NCBI GenBank assembly: GCA_048393055.1
Contig: DBFJJS010000010.1
Span: 388,521 to 452,520 of the forward strand
DNA from: Faeciplasma sp048393055
GTDB lineage: Bacteria > Bacillota > Clostridia > Oscillospirales > Ruminococcaceae
Length of the DNA stretch: 64,000 nt
Direction of reading: 5' to 3'
The number at the start of each line of letters is the position of its first letter. Position 1 is the stretch's first letter. Below, piece by piece: positions 1 through 8,299 of this stretch. A model generated the notes under the pieces. That model had not been told where the DNA came from. It was given only the letters and a program-made list of their open reading frames with translations, and ran no database searches. A program made the position numbers and the translations under genes.

Positions 1-284
1 CGTTGACGGTCTCAAAGCCGACATCCGCGCAATTTATATTGCAGGCAATGCAGCTTTTGTGCGGCACAAGGGAAAGGATTCGCCGCATGGAAAAGAAAGC
101 CTCTTCATTTGAAGAGAAAATGTCTGAAATAAGGCTTATCAACCGTGCAAAGCTTATGCTGATTTCAGAGGCCGGTCTTTCCGAATCGGACGCGCACAGA
201 TATATAGAAAAGACGGCGATGGACAGATGCGTAACCCGCCTGAGCGTCGCCAAGGAAATTGTGGATAAATACACTTCTGCGTGA
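1..284 (+). CDS. ANTAR-domain response regulator, C-terminal part
   Basis: This is the 3' end of a gene that starts before the window. The visible ~93 residues carry a charged helical linker and an ANTAR RNA-binding domain, seen in the stretch from EKMSEIRLINRAK to SEAHRYIEK-like and VAKEIVDKY motifs. ANTAR proteins bind paired hexaloop hairpins in nascent RNA and prevent termination, often for nitrogen genes such as glutamine synthetase. A receiver domain is expected upstream but cannot be seen. The gene ends in TGA at 282-284, directly followed by a terminator, so it is not co-transcribed with pyrG. Family assignment rests on motif memory. Confidence 0.8.
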   Translation, partial: LTVSKPTSAQFILQAMQLLCGTRERIRRMEKKASSFEEKMSEIRLINRAKLMLISEAGLSESDAHRYIEKTAMDRCVTRLSVAKEIVDKYTSA

Positions 285-315
285 AAGCGCCCCTGTATGC
301 ACCTCGGGCGTTTTT
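285..315 (+). terminator. Intrinsic terminator after ANTAR regulator
   Basis: CGCCC at 288-292 pairs with GGGCG at 306-310. The stem is extended by an A/T run and followed by TTTTT at 311-315. It separates the regulator from the pyrG operon. Confidence 0.7.
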
Positions 316-335
316 ACCATGTTTAAAGCTTGAAG

Positions 336-384
336 AAAGGAGCGCCCACGCCGGCTTTATCAGCCGGAAGGGCTACTAAAAATC
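336..384 (+). promoter_or_regulatory. SD, stem-loop and start-site leader of pyrG
   Basis: A strong Shine-Dalgarno AAAGGAG (336-342) lies 42 nt before the pyrG ATG, too far for normal use. Between them is a hairpin. GCCC 344-347 pairs with GGGC 370-373, and CCGGCT 351-356 pairs with AGCCGG 362-367, around a 5-nt loop. Folding removes 30 nt and leaves SD-C-hairpin-N11-ATG. The same geometry occurs before purA. I infer that the hairpin brings the SD near the start codon or controls access to it. Confidence 0.55.
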
Positions 385-2007
385 ATGCCTAATGTTACTA
401 AGTATATATTTATAACCGGAGGAGTCGTTTCCGGTCTCGGAAAGGGCATTACAGCCGCTTCGCTCGGCAGGCTGCTTAAAGCAAGAGGGCTTAAGGTAGC
501 CGCTCAAAAGCTTGATCCGTACATAAACGTAGATCCGGGAACAATGAGCCCATATCAGCACGGCGAGGTTTACGTTACCGACGACGGCGCCGAAACAGAC
601 CTTGACTTGGGTCATTACGAGAGATTCATAGATGAAAACCTCAATAAATATTCCAACCTCACAACCGGAAAGGTATATTGGAACGTTTTGAACAAAGAGC
701 GCAGGGGGGAGTATCTCGGTTCAACCATTCAGGTTATCCCTCATATTACAAATGAAATAAAGGATTTTGTATATCGCGTAGGCAAGCAGACCGAGGCTGA
801 CGTTGTAATCACGGAAATAGGCGGTACTATAGGCGACATCGAATCGCAGCCATTCATAGAAGCTGCAAGGCAGATATCTCTGGAAATAGGCAGAGAAAAC
901 AGCCTGTTTATTCATGTTACCTTAGTGCCGTTTTTAAGTGGCTCGGACGAGCATAAATCAAAGCCGACTCAGCATTCAGTAAAGGAGCTCCAGGGAATGG
1001 GGGTAAGCCCTAACATTATCGTGCTCCGCTGCGATAAGCCGCTCGAGCAGTCGATATTCCAGAAGATATCCATGTTCTGCAATGTAAAGCACGACTGCGT
1101 ATTTGAAAATATTACGCTGTCAAACCTTTATGAGGTGCCAGTTATGCTTGAAAAAGAGGGCTTCTCCAAGGTGGTTTGCAGAGAACTCGGCATTAAGACC
1201 GGCGAGCCTGACCTATCCGACTGGATGCAGATGCTCGAGCTTATCAAAAACTTGAGCCGTAACGTCAGGATAGGACTTGTAGGTAAATACGTGCAGCTTC
1301 ACGACGCTTACCTTTCGGTAGCGGAGGCTCTAAGGCACGCAGGATATCACCTTGGCGCTCGCGTAAACATAGAATGGATAGACTCTGAAACCCTCACTCC
1401 TGAAAATTATGAGGATATTCTAAGCAAGATGGACGGAATACTTGTTCCCGGCGGATTCGGGGGCAGAGGAATCGAGGGCATGATACTCGCCGCAAAGTAT
1501 ACAAGAGAGCATAACGTTCCATATTTCGGAATATGCCTCGGCATGCAGATAGCGGTAATCGAGTACGCAAGGAACGTCGCGGGAATTAAGGACGCAAATT
1601 CCGGCGAATTTGATGAGATTTGCAAGAATAAAGTTATTGACTTTATGCCCGGACAGAGCGATAATATAGATAAGGGCGGAACTCTGCGCTTGGGAAGTTA
1701 TCCCTGCAAGATAGCCCCCGGCACAACAATGGAGCGATGCTATAAAACTGAGCTTATCCATGAGCGCCACCGTCACCGTTATGAATTTAACAACGACTAC
1801 CGCGAGACGCTGGCTCAGCACGGGCTTACGATTTCGGGCACGTCTCCCGACGGGCGGCTTGTTGAGACGGTAGAGCTTTCGGACAGAAGATTCCACGTCG
1901 GAGTGCAGTTCCATCCGGAGTTTAAGTCAAGACCTAACAAGGCTCACCCTTTGTTTTACGGCTTTGTGGAAGCAGCCCTTGCATTCGGATCGGAGCGTGA
2001 CAGGTAA
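385..2007 (+). CDS. pyrG: CTP synthase
   Basis: CTP synthase (540 aa, normal length) makes CTP from UTP with glutamine and ATP in the cytoplasm. The N-terminal synthetase domain opens with the P-loop-like stretch GGVVSGLGKG and carries LDPYINVDPGTMSP. The C-terminal class I glutamine amidotransferase has the nucleophile cysteine in FGICLGMQ and the downstream HPEF histidine/glutamate pair. The start is at the expected family N-terminus, but its only strong SD lies beyond a stem-loop. The TAA stop overlaps the purF ATG by one base (TAATG), which suggests coupled translation. It is the first gene of a nucleotide operon running to carB. Confidence 0.97.
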   Translation: MPNVTKYIFITGGVVSGLGKGITAASLGRLLKARGLKVAAQKLDPYINVDPGTMSPYQHGEVYVTDDGAETDLDLGHYERFIDENLNKYSNLTTGKVYWNVLNKERRGEYLGSTIQVIPHITNEIKDFVYRVGKQTEADVVITEIGGTIGDIESQPFIEAARQISLEIGRENSLFIHVTLVPFLSGSDEHKSKPTQHSVKELQGMGVSPNIIVLRCDKPLEQSIFQKISMFCNVKHDCVFENITLSNLYEVPVMLEKEGFSKVVCRELGIKTGEPDLSDWMQMLELIKNLSRNVRIGLVGKYVQLHDAYLSVAEALRHAGYHLGARVNIEWIDSETLTPENYEDILSKMDGILVPGGFGGRGIEGMILAAKYTREHNVPYFGICLGMQIAVIEYARNVAGIKDANSGEFDEICKNKVIDFMPGQSDNIDKGGTLRLGSYPCKIAPGTTMERCYKTELIHERHRHRYEFNNDYRETLAQHGLTISGTSPDGRLVETVELSDRRFHVGVQFHPEFKSRPNKAHPLFYGFVEAALAFGSERDR

Positions 2008-3452
2008 TGGACAAGCTTAAAGAAGAGTGCGGAGTATTCGGCGTGTATTCGCCAAATCCCGCTAATGTCGCGGGACTTGCCTACTACGGTCTTTACGCTT
2101 TGCAGCACCGCGGTCAGGAAAGTTGCGGAATAGTCGTATGCGATGACGGTATATTCTACTCGCATAAAGATTTGGGGCTTGTAAACGACGTGTTTACAAA
2201 TGAAGCTATGGCAAGCCTCCCTAACGCAACCATGGCTGTCGGACATGTCAGATACGGCACTACGGGGAAAAACAGCCGCAATAACTGCCAGCCCATAGAA
2301 GTAAATCACATGAAGGGCAAGCTCGCGCTCGCGCATAACGGAAACATCAGCAACGCTTACGAGCTGAGATCATCTCTTGAGATGTCCGGCGCGATTTTCC
2401 ACACTACCAGCGACACCGAGATTATAGCGTACATAATAACCCAGGAAAGACTCACCTCCCCGTCCATAGAATCTGCCGTGAGCAGAGCCATGCTGCGGCT
2501 TGACGGTGCGTATTCCCTTGTTTTAATGTCGGCCGCAAAGCTTATTGCCGTCAGGGATAAGTATGGCTTAAGACCGCTTTGTTACGGCAAAAGGCAGGAC
2601 GGAACGTATATAATCGCCTCGGAAAGTTGTGCGCTGTCGGCGGTTGGGGCTGATTTTATAAGGGACGTTCTTCCGGGTGAAATCGTAGTGTTCGACGAAT
2701 CAGGAGTTCATTCATATAAAGAGCACTGCGGAAAGTGCCGCGAGAGCATATGTATCTTTGAATACATATATTTTGCAAGACCTGATTCCGTTATAAACGG
2801 AGTCTCGGTTCACGCTTCAAGAAAACGCGCGGGAGAAATTCTTGCGAAAAGACACCCCGTTGAGGCGGACGTAGTCATAGGAGTACCGGATTCCGGACTT
2901 GACGCAGCGCTGGGTTATTCAGCCGCGTCCGGAATACCATACGGAATAGGCTTTATAAAAAACAAATACATAGGGCGCACGTTTATTTCTCCCGGTCAGG
3001 ACGACAGGCTCAACAAAGTAAAAATCAAGCTCAACGTAATACGGGAAACAGTTTGCGGAAAGCGGGTAATAATGATAGACGACTCTATTGTAAGAGGGAC
3101 CACAAGCGCTCAGATTGTAAAGCTTCTTCGGGAAGCTGGTGCGTCGCAGGTCCATGTAAGGGTCTCTTCCCCGCCGTTTATGAACCCATGCTATTACGGC
3201 ACGGACATCGATTCAAAGGACAACCTTATAGCCTGCCGGCATTCAATAGATGATATCGCGGACATAATAGGTGCGGACAGCATAGGCTTTCTTCCGATTG
3301 ACGACCTGCCCAAGCTTATAGGTTCTGACAAATTCTGCAGCGCATGCTTTACCGGAAATTATCCTACTCCGGTCCCAAAGTTCACGGAAAAAGATCGTTT
3401 TGAAGTAAAGCTGTCCGAAAGGAAGTCAAAAACACAGTCTGAAAAGCAATAA
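2007..3452 (+). CDS. purF: Amidophosphoribosyltransferase
   Basis: PurF (481 aa) catalyses the first committed step of purine synthesis, PRPP plus glutamine to phosphoribosylamine. A short propeptide (MDKLKEE) precedes the predicted nucleophile Cys8 of the class II glutaminase domain. This fits the Bacillus-type, self-processed, 4Fe-4S form; cysteines at CGKCRESIC and near FCSACF are candidate cluster ligands. The PRPP-binding motif is VIMIDDSIVRGTT. Translation starts on the overlap with the pyrG stop. A 190-nt spacer with inverted repeats follows before purC. The residues needed for activity appear present. Confidence 0.96.
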   Translation: MDKLKEECGVFGVYSPNPANVAGLAYYGLYALQHRGQESCGIVVCDDGIFYSHKDLGLVNDVFTNEAMASLPNATMAVGHVRYGTTGKNSRNNCQPIEVNHMKGKLALAHNGNISNAYELRSSLEMSGAIFHTTSDTEIIAYIITQERLTSPSIESAVSRAMLRLDGAYSLVLMSAAKLIAVRDKYGLRPLCYGKRQDGTYIIASESCALSAVGADFIRDVLPGEIVVFDESGVHSYKEHCGKCRESICIFEYIYFARPDSVINGVSVHASRKRAGEILAKRHPVEADVVIGVPDSGLDAALGYSAASGIPYGIGFIKNKYIGRTFISPGQDDRLNKVKIKLNVIRETVCGKRVIMIDDSIVRGTTSAQIVKLLREAGASQVHVRVSSPPFMNPCYYGTDIDSKDNLIACRHSIDDIADIIGADSIGFLPIDDLPKLIGSDKFCSACFTGNYPTPVPKFTEKDRFEVKLSERKSKTQSEKQ

Positions 3453-3641
3453 AAACGCCGCTGATACAAACCAATATTTTTAGGACAAGCATAATATTAA
3501 TTTCCAGCAGAAGTCAATATTATGTCTTGTTCTGTGTATATGCGTTTGCGTGGCGCGCTGCCGGACGCACGTCATAATATCGTTTATATGCGGTTATACG
3601 CATACTATAAAAATAATCATAGAAAAGGTTGGTTGATTAGA
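3453..3641 (+). promoter_or_regulatory. Structured spacer between purF and purC
   Basis: This 189-nt non-coding spacer is long for the operon. It contains an almost perfect inverted repeat of ~14 bp with one bulge (3483-3498 with 3516-3532) and a short palindrome ATGCG-GTTATA-CGCAT (588-603 of the 3 kb line, i.e. 3588-3603). No T-run follows either repeat, so neither looks like an intrinsic terminator. It does not match the purine riboswitch core I know. Function is unknown; RNA processing or an internal promoter is possible. Confidence 0.4.
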
Positions 3642-4337
3642 ATGAAAATGCTCTACGAAGGAAAGTCAAAGATCGTCTATGAGGGCGAGGACCCCAAGAC
3701 CTGTATAATCAAGTACAAGGATACCGCCACAGCAGGAAACGGCGCAAAGAAGGAGGACCTTCCCGAAAAAGGCAAGCTTAACGCGGAAATCTCCAACATC
3801 ATTTTTGAATATCTGATGGCGAACGGCATAAAAACTCACCTTATTAAGGTAATCGACGAAACAAGCGTTCTTGTTAAAAAGGCTGAAATCGTAATGGTAG
3901 AGGTCATCGTAAGAAACGTAGCCGCAGGAAGCTTTTCAAAGAAGTACGGCGTTCCGGAGGGAGCGGAGCTTAAGAACACGGTAGTAGAGTTCAGCTACAA
4001 AAGCGATGAGCTCGGCGACCCCATGATCAACGACAGCCAGATTACAGCTTTGGGAATTGCCACTCAGGCTGAGCTTGACCAGCTCAAGGAAATGGCTATT
4101 AAGATAGACAATCTTATGACCGAAATGTTTGCAAAGGCTGGAATCAGGCTTATTGACTTTAAGCTTGAGTTTGGCCGCGTTGACGGCGAGCTTATCCTTT
4201 GCGATGAGATTTCTCCCGACTCCTGCCGCCTTTGGGACGCTAAGACAAACGAAAAGATGGACAAGGACCGTTTCCGCAGGGATATGGGCAACGTTATGGA
4301 AGGCTACAAGGACGTATTGGCAAGAATTAAAAAATAA
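3642..4337 (+). CDS. purC: Phosphoribosylaminoimidazole-succinocarboxamide synthase
   Basis: SAICAR synthetase (231 aa) joins CAIR and aspartate with ATP in step 8 of purine synthesis. Family features are LYEGKSKIVYE at the N-terminus, VRNVAAGSFSKKYGV in the centre and the C-terminal signature LILCDEISPDSCRLWD. The frame is open from 3522, but the ATG at 3642 matches the family N-terminus and follows an AAAAGG site, so I prefer it. The gap from purF is 189 nt, and purB follows after 25 nt. Intermediate pathway genes (purD, purE, purL and others) are not in the window. Confidence 0.95.
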   Translation: MKMLYEGKSKIVYEGEDPKTCIIKYKDTATAGNGAKKEDLPEKGKLNAEISNIIFEYLMANGIKTHLIKVIDETSVLVKKAEIVMVEVIVRNVAAGSFSKKYGVPEGAELKNTVVEFSYKSDELGDPMINDSQITALGIATQAELDQLKEMAIKIDNLMTEMFAKAGIRLIDFKLEFGRVDGELILCDEISPDSCRLWDAKTNEKMDKDRFRRDMGNVMEGYKDVLARIKK

Positions 4338-4362
4338 AATTTAAACCGAACGGAGAGATAAA

Positions 4363-5793
4363 ATGTCAGACAGATACGAAAACCCACTCTGCAAACGATA
4401 TGCCAGCAAGGAAATGCAGCATATATTTTCCGATGACATGAAGTTTTCGACATGGAGAAAGCTTTGGATAGCCTTAGCTGAAAGCGAAAAGGAACTCGGT
4501 CTTGATATCAGCGACGAGCAAATCGCGGAAATGAAAGAGCATATCTACGATATCGACTATAAGACAGCCGCCGAGCGCGAGGCAAAGGTAAGGCACGACG
4601 TAATGGCGCATATCTACACCTACGGGCTGTCCTGCCCCAAAGCAAAGCCGATAATACACCTCGGCGCAACAAGCTGCTACGTGGGAGACAACACCGACAT
4701 AATCCAGCAGCGCAGCGCCCTTTTGCAGATACGCAGGCTGCTGCTGGCGGCTATATCTGCTCTTTGCAGCTTTGCAAACAGCTATAAAAGCCTGCCGTGC
4801 CTGGCGTATACCCACTTCCAGGCCGCTCAGCCGACAACGCTCGGAAAACGCGCGACGCTGTGGCTTCACGATTTGATGCTTGACCTTGAGCACCTTGATT
4901 TTGTTCTGGGAAACCTGAAGCTTCTCGGCTGCAAGGGCACAACAGGAACGGGAGCGAGCTTTTTGGAGCTGTTCGGCGGAGATCACGAAAAGGTTAAAAA
5001 GCTTGAGATGCTTATAGCCGAAAAGATGGGCTTTAAATCAACATACCCCGTCAGCGGACAAACCTATTCAAGAAAGGTAGATTACTTCACTCTCTCGGTT
5101 CTCTCCGGCATCGCGCAAAGCGCGCACAAGTTCTCAAACGATATAAGGCTTCTGTCGCACCTTAAAGAGGTGGATGAGCCTTTTGAGGCGGGACAGGTCG
5201 GCTCTTCCGCAATGGCCTACAAGCGCAATCCGATGCGTTCTGAAAGAATAGCCTCGCTTGCAAGATACGTTATCGCAGACACCATGAACCCCGCTATGAC
5301 GGCGAGCGAGCAGTGGTTTGAAAGGACGCTCGACGATTCCGCAAACCGCCGCATAAGCATTCCGGAGGCGTTTTTGGCCGTAGACGGAATACTTACGCTT
5401 TATATCAACATAGTAAACGGGATGACAGTTTATCCGAAGGTAATTGAAAAGCACCTTATGGAGGAGCTTCCGTTCATCGCAACCGAAAATATACTTATGT
5501 ACTGCGTCAAGAAGGGCGGAGACCGTCAGGTGCTGCATGAGGCGATACGCACTCACGCCGTAGCGGCCGCCAAGGCGATAAAGCAGTTCGGCGCCGACAA
5601 CGACCTTATGGACAGAATAGCCGCAGACCCCGTATTCAACATTACGCGCGGTGAGCTCGACGAAATAATACGCGAGGGCGGCTTCACGGGACGCGCCAAG
5701 GAACAGACGCAGGAATACCTGGACGAGGTGGCGCAGGTTCTTGAGCAGCCGCAAAACCAGATGGGAACGGTAGATACCACTGTCAACGTATAA
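4363..5793 (+). CDS. purB: Adenylosuccinate lyase
   Basis: PurB (476 aa) cleaves SAICAR and adenylosuccinate, releasing fumarate, so it acts in both the IMP and AMP branches. The fumarase/aspartase superfamily signature is GSSAMAYKRNPMRSE, and the active-site loop serines lie there. THFQAAQPTTLGKR carries a conserved histidine. An upstream GGAGAGATAAA gives the ribosome binding site. It lies between purC and purA, so the last steps to AMP are adjacent. Confidence 0.96.
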   Translation: MSDRYENPLCKRYASKEMQHIFSDDMKFSTWRKLWIALAESEKELGLDISDEQIAEMKEHIYDIDYKTAAEREAKVRHDVMAHIYTYGLSCPKAKPIIHLGATSCYVGDNTDIIQQRSALLQIRRLLLAAISALCSFANSYKSLPCLAYTHFQAAQPTTLGKRATLWLHDLMLDLEHLDFVLGNLKLLGCKGTTGTGASFLELFGGDHEKVKKLEMLIAEKMGFKSTYPVSGQTYSRKVDYFTLSVLSGIAQSAHKFSNDIRLLSHLKEVDEPFEAGQVGSSAMAYKRNPMRSERIASLARYVIADTMNPAMTASEQWFERTLDDSANRRISIPEAFLAVDGILTLYINIVNGMTVYPKVIEKHLMEELPFIATENILMYCVKKGGDRQVLHEAIRTHAVAAAKAIKQFGADNDLMDRIAADPVFNITRGELDEIIREGGFTGRAKEQTQEYLDEVAQVLEQPQNQMGTVDTTVNV

Positions 5794-5826
5794 ACAACCG
5801 GGAAAAGAGCCGGCTCTAAATTCAAG

Positions 5827-5864
5827 AAAGGAGCGCCTTTGGTCTTCAAGGGCACACATTAACT
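5827..5864 (+). promoter_or_regulatory. SD, stem-loop and start-site leader of purA
   Basis: AAAGGAG (5827-5833) is followed by one C and a 7-bp hairpin. 5835-5841 pairs with 5847-5853, with one G-T pair and a 5-nt loop. Then come exactly 11 nt and the purA ATG. This matches the pyrG leader in order and spacing. An alternative is a seven-codon leader ORF from TTG 5839 to TAA 5862, which uses the same SD. Confidence 0.55.
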
Positions 5865-7133
5865 ATGCTTACAGCAATCGTAGGAATCAACTGGGGAGAC
5901 GAGGGTAAGGGCAGAATGGTTGACCTTCTGTCCTCCGACTATGACATAATCTGCCGTTATCAGGGCGGAAACAACGCAGGGCACACGGTAATAAACGAAA
6001 AGGGCAAGTTTATCTTAAACCTTCTGCCCTCCGGAATACTCCGTGAAACCACTGTAAACGTCATGGGCAACGGTATGGTAATAGATATCGAGCACCTTAC
6101 GCACGAAATCGCCACCCTTGTCGAAAAGGGTATAGTTATAACCCCCGACAATCTTAAAATAAGCGAGAAGGCTATAATCTGCATGCCCTATCACAAGATG
6201 ATGGACATCCTTGAGGAAGAGCGTCTGGGAGACAAGAAATTCGGCTCGACAAGGCGCGGAATCGCACCCGTATATGCGGACAAGTACATGAAAAAAGGCA
6301 TAAGAATGGACGACCTCTATCACATGGACGTGCTTGCCGAAAAGGTTAGGGATATAGTCGAGTGGAAGAACCTCACCGTTACCGGCTACGGACATGAGCC
6401 GGTTAATCCGGACGAAATGATGGACTGGCTTAAAAAATACGGCGAAATAGTGCTTCCGTATGTCACAGACGTTTCAAAATATCTTTGGAACGCCAAGCAG
6501 AGCGGCAAGCGCATAATGTTCGAGGCTCAGCTTGGCGCGCTAAGAGATATCGAGTTCGGTATTTATCCGTATACATCGTCGTCCACTACCCTTGCCGGAT
6601 ACGCAACTATAGGCGCGGGAATACCCGGCGCGAAGCTTGATGAAACAATAGGAATAATGAAGGCGTACTCTACCTGTGTGGGAGAAGGTCCGTTTACGGT
6701 TGAAATGTTCGGAGACGAAGCAGAAGCCCTGAGAAAAGCAGGCGGAGAATACGGAGCCGCTACCGGCAGGCCCAGAAGAGTAGGACCGTTTGACGTACCG
6801 GCGTCAAGAGAAGGCGTTATACTTCAGGGAGCAGACTATATTGCTCTTACAAAGATGGACGTTTTGTCCTATCTCGATAAAATACCCGTATGCGCAGCCT
6901 ACGATATCGACGGCGAAATCACTACCGACTTCCCCACCGGCTACAGGCTTGACCGCGCAAAGCCGGTAATAGAATACCTGGACGGCTTCGGCGACGTTTC
7001 CGGCTGCCGCAAGCCGGAGGATCTGCCAAAGGCTGCAATTGACTACATCAGATATATTGAAAAGGCCGTCGGCTGCCCTGTCAAGTACGTTTCTGTAGGC
7101 GCGGAGCGCGAGGAATACGTGAAGATGTTCTGA
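5865..7133 (+). CDS. purA: Adenylosuccinate synthetase
   Basis: PurA (422 aa) makes adenylosuccinate from IMP, aspartate and GTP. The N-terminal GTP-binding motif NWGDEGKGRMVDLL, the GGNNAGHT loop and the later STRRGIAP and TGRPRRVG motifs are all present. The start agrees with the family N-terminus. Its leader holds the SD-hairpin arrangement described separately. No terminator is visible in the 71 nt before carA, so transcription probably continues into the carbamoyl-phosphate genes. Confidence 0.96.
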   Translation: MLTAIVGINWGDEGKGRMVDLLSSDYDIICRYQGGNNAGHTVINEKGKFILNLLPSGILRETTVNVMGNGMVIDIEHLTHEIATLVEKGIVITPDNLKISEKAIICMPYHKMMDILEEERLGDKKFGSTRRGIAPVYADKYMKKGIRMDDLYHMDVLAEKVRDIVEWKNLTVTGYGHEPVNPDEMMDWLKKYGEIVLPYVTDVSKYLWNAKQSGKRIMFEAQLGALRDIEFGIYPYTSSSTTLAGYATIGAGIPGAKLDETIGIMKAYSTCVGEGPFTVEMFGDEAEALRKAGGEYGAATGRPRRVGPFDVPASREGVILQGADYIALTKMDVLSYLDKIPVCAAYDIDGEITTDFPTGYRLDRAKPVIEYLDGFGDVSGCRKPEDLPKAAIDYIRYIEKAVGCPVKYVSVGAEREEYVKMF

Positions 7134-7204
7134 CACCCCTCGCCCCCGCAATTTGACCTCCCCTGCCCCAACTACGATAGAATTTACGAAAGGAACATAA
7201 TGCC

Positions 7205-8299
7205 ATGAAGGAATTTGACCGCAAGATTATCCTGGAGGACGGAAGCGAATACCTTGGCTACGGCTTTGGAAGCTATTCGGACAAGGTCCTTGAAATAGTT
7301 TTCAACACTTCCATGGTCGGCTATCAGGAAATCGTGTCAGACCCATCATATACTGATCAGATGGTCGTTATGACATATCCCCTTATCGGCAACTACGGTA
7401 TCACAGACGACGACTACGAAAGCAAAAACCTTTCGATAGGCGCTCTTGTCGTAAGGGATTACAACGATATGCCCTCAAACTTCCGCTACACAAAAGCTTT
7501 GGCGGAGCTTCTTGAGGAAAACGGGATCTCAGGAATATCCGGCGTGGATACAAGAAAGCTTACAAGAAGCATCCGCGATATAGGATCGAGAAGAGCTCTT
7601 ATTACGGACATCTCCACACCTCTTGAGGATGGTCTTAAAATAATCGCCTCCACTCCCATACCGAAGGACGCCGTTTCCAGGGTAAGCTGCAAAAAGCGCT
7701 GGTATTCAAGAACCGCAAACCCCAAATTTAACGTGGTTGCTCTTGACTGCGGCATAAAGCTCAATATCATTCGTTCACTCAACAAGCTCGGCTGCAATGT
7801 AACCATTGTACCGTACAACACGACCGCCGAGGAAATACAGTTTATGAACCCGGACGGCGTATTTCTGTCAAACGGTCCGGGCGACCCCGAGGACGTAGGC
7901 TGCGCGATAGAGCTTGTTAAAAACCTGCGCGGCAAGTATCCGATATTCGGCATATGCCTGGGTCATCAGATAATATCTCTTGCCTACGGTGCTAAAACGT
8001 ATAAGCTGAAGTTCGGGCACAGAGGCGGTAATCACCCTGTTTTGAACCTTGCGACCGGGAAGATAGAAATAACCTCTCAGAACCACAGCTATGCGGTGGA
8101 GCCGGAAAGCATAAAAGGCACGGGTCTGACAATCACTCATGTAAACCTGCTTGATAAAACCGTTGAAGGCGTAAGCTGCATGGATGACAGGATATTCAGC
8201 GTGCAGTATCACCCCGAAAGCGCGCCCGGACCGCAGGACAGCGGATATCTGTTCGGTCAGTTTATAGATATTATGAAGGAGGCGAAAAACAATGCCTAA
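7205..8299 (+). CDS. carA: Carbamoyl-phosphate synthase small (glutaminase) subunit
   Basis: CarA (364 aa) hydrolyses glutamine and channels ammonia to CarB. The class I amidotransferase nucleophile cysteine is in FGICLGHQ, with the His/Glu pair in QYHPESAPGPQD. The N-terminal small-subunit domain begins LEDGSEYLGYGFG. A GAAAGGA site precedes the ATG at typical spacing. It overlaps carB by 8 nt. Its product feeds pyrimidine and arginine synthesis, so pyrG and carAB flank purine genes in one transcription unit. Confidence 0.96.
   Translation: MKEFDRKIILEDGSEYLGYGFGSYSDKVLEIVFNTSMVGYQEIVSDPSYTDQMVVMTYPLIGNYGITDDDYESKNLSIGALVVRDYNDMPSNFRYTKALAELLEENGISGISGVDTRKLTRSIRDIGSRRALITDISTPLEDGLKIIASTPIPKDAVSRVSCKKRWYSRTANPKFNVVALDCGIKLNIIRSLNKLGCNVTIVPYNTTAEEIQFMNPDGVFLSNGPGDPEDVGCAIELVKNLRGKYPIFGICLGHQIISLAYGAKTYKLKFGHRGGNHPVLNLATGKIEITSQNHSYAVEPESIKGTGLTITHVNLLDKTVEGVSCMDDRIFSVQYHPESAPGPQDSGYLFGQFIDIMKEAKNNA

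Noticed and set aside
3453..3641. Purine riboswitch before purC
   Set aside because: The conserved core (AAT ATGG...GTAAGTCTC-type) cannot be found.
5839..5862. Leader peptide ORF before purA as the main explanation
   Set aside because: It fits purA, but pyrG with the same leader has no equivalent start codon; kept only as an alternative.
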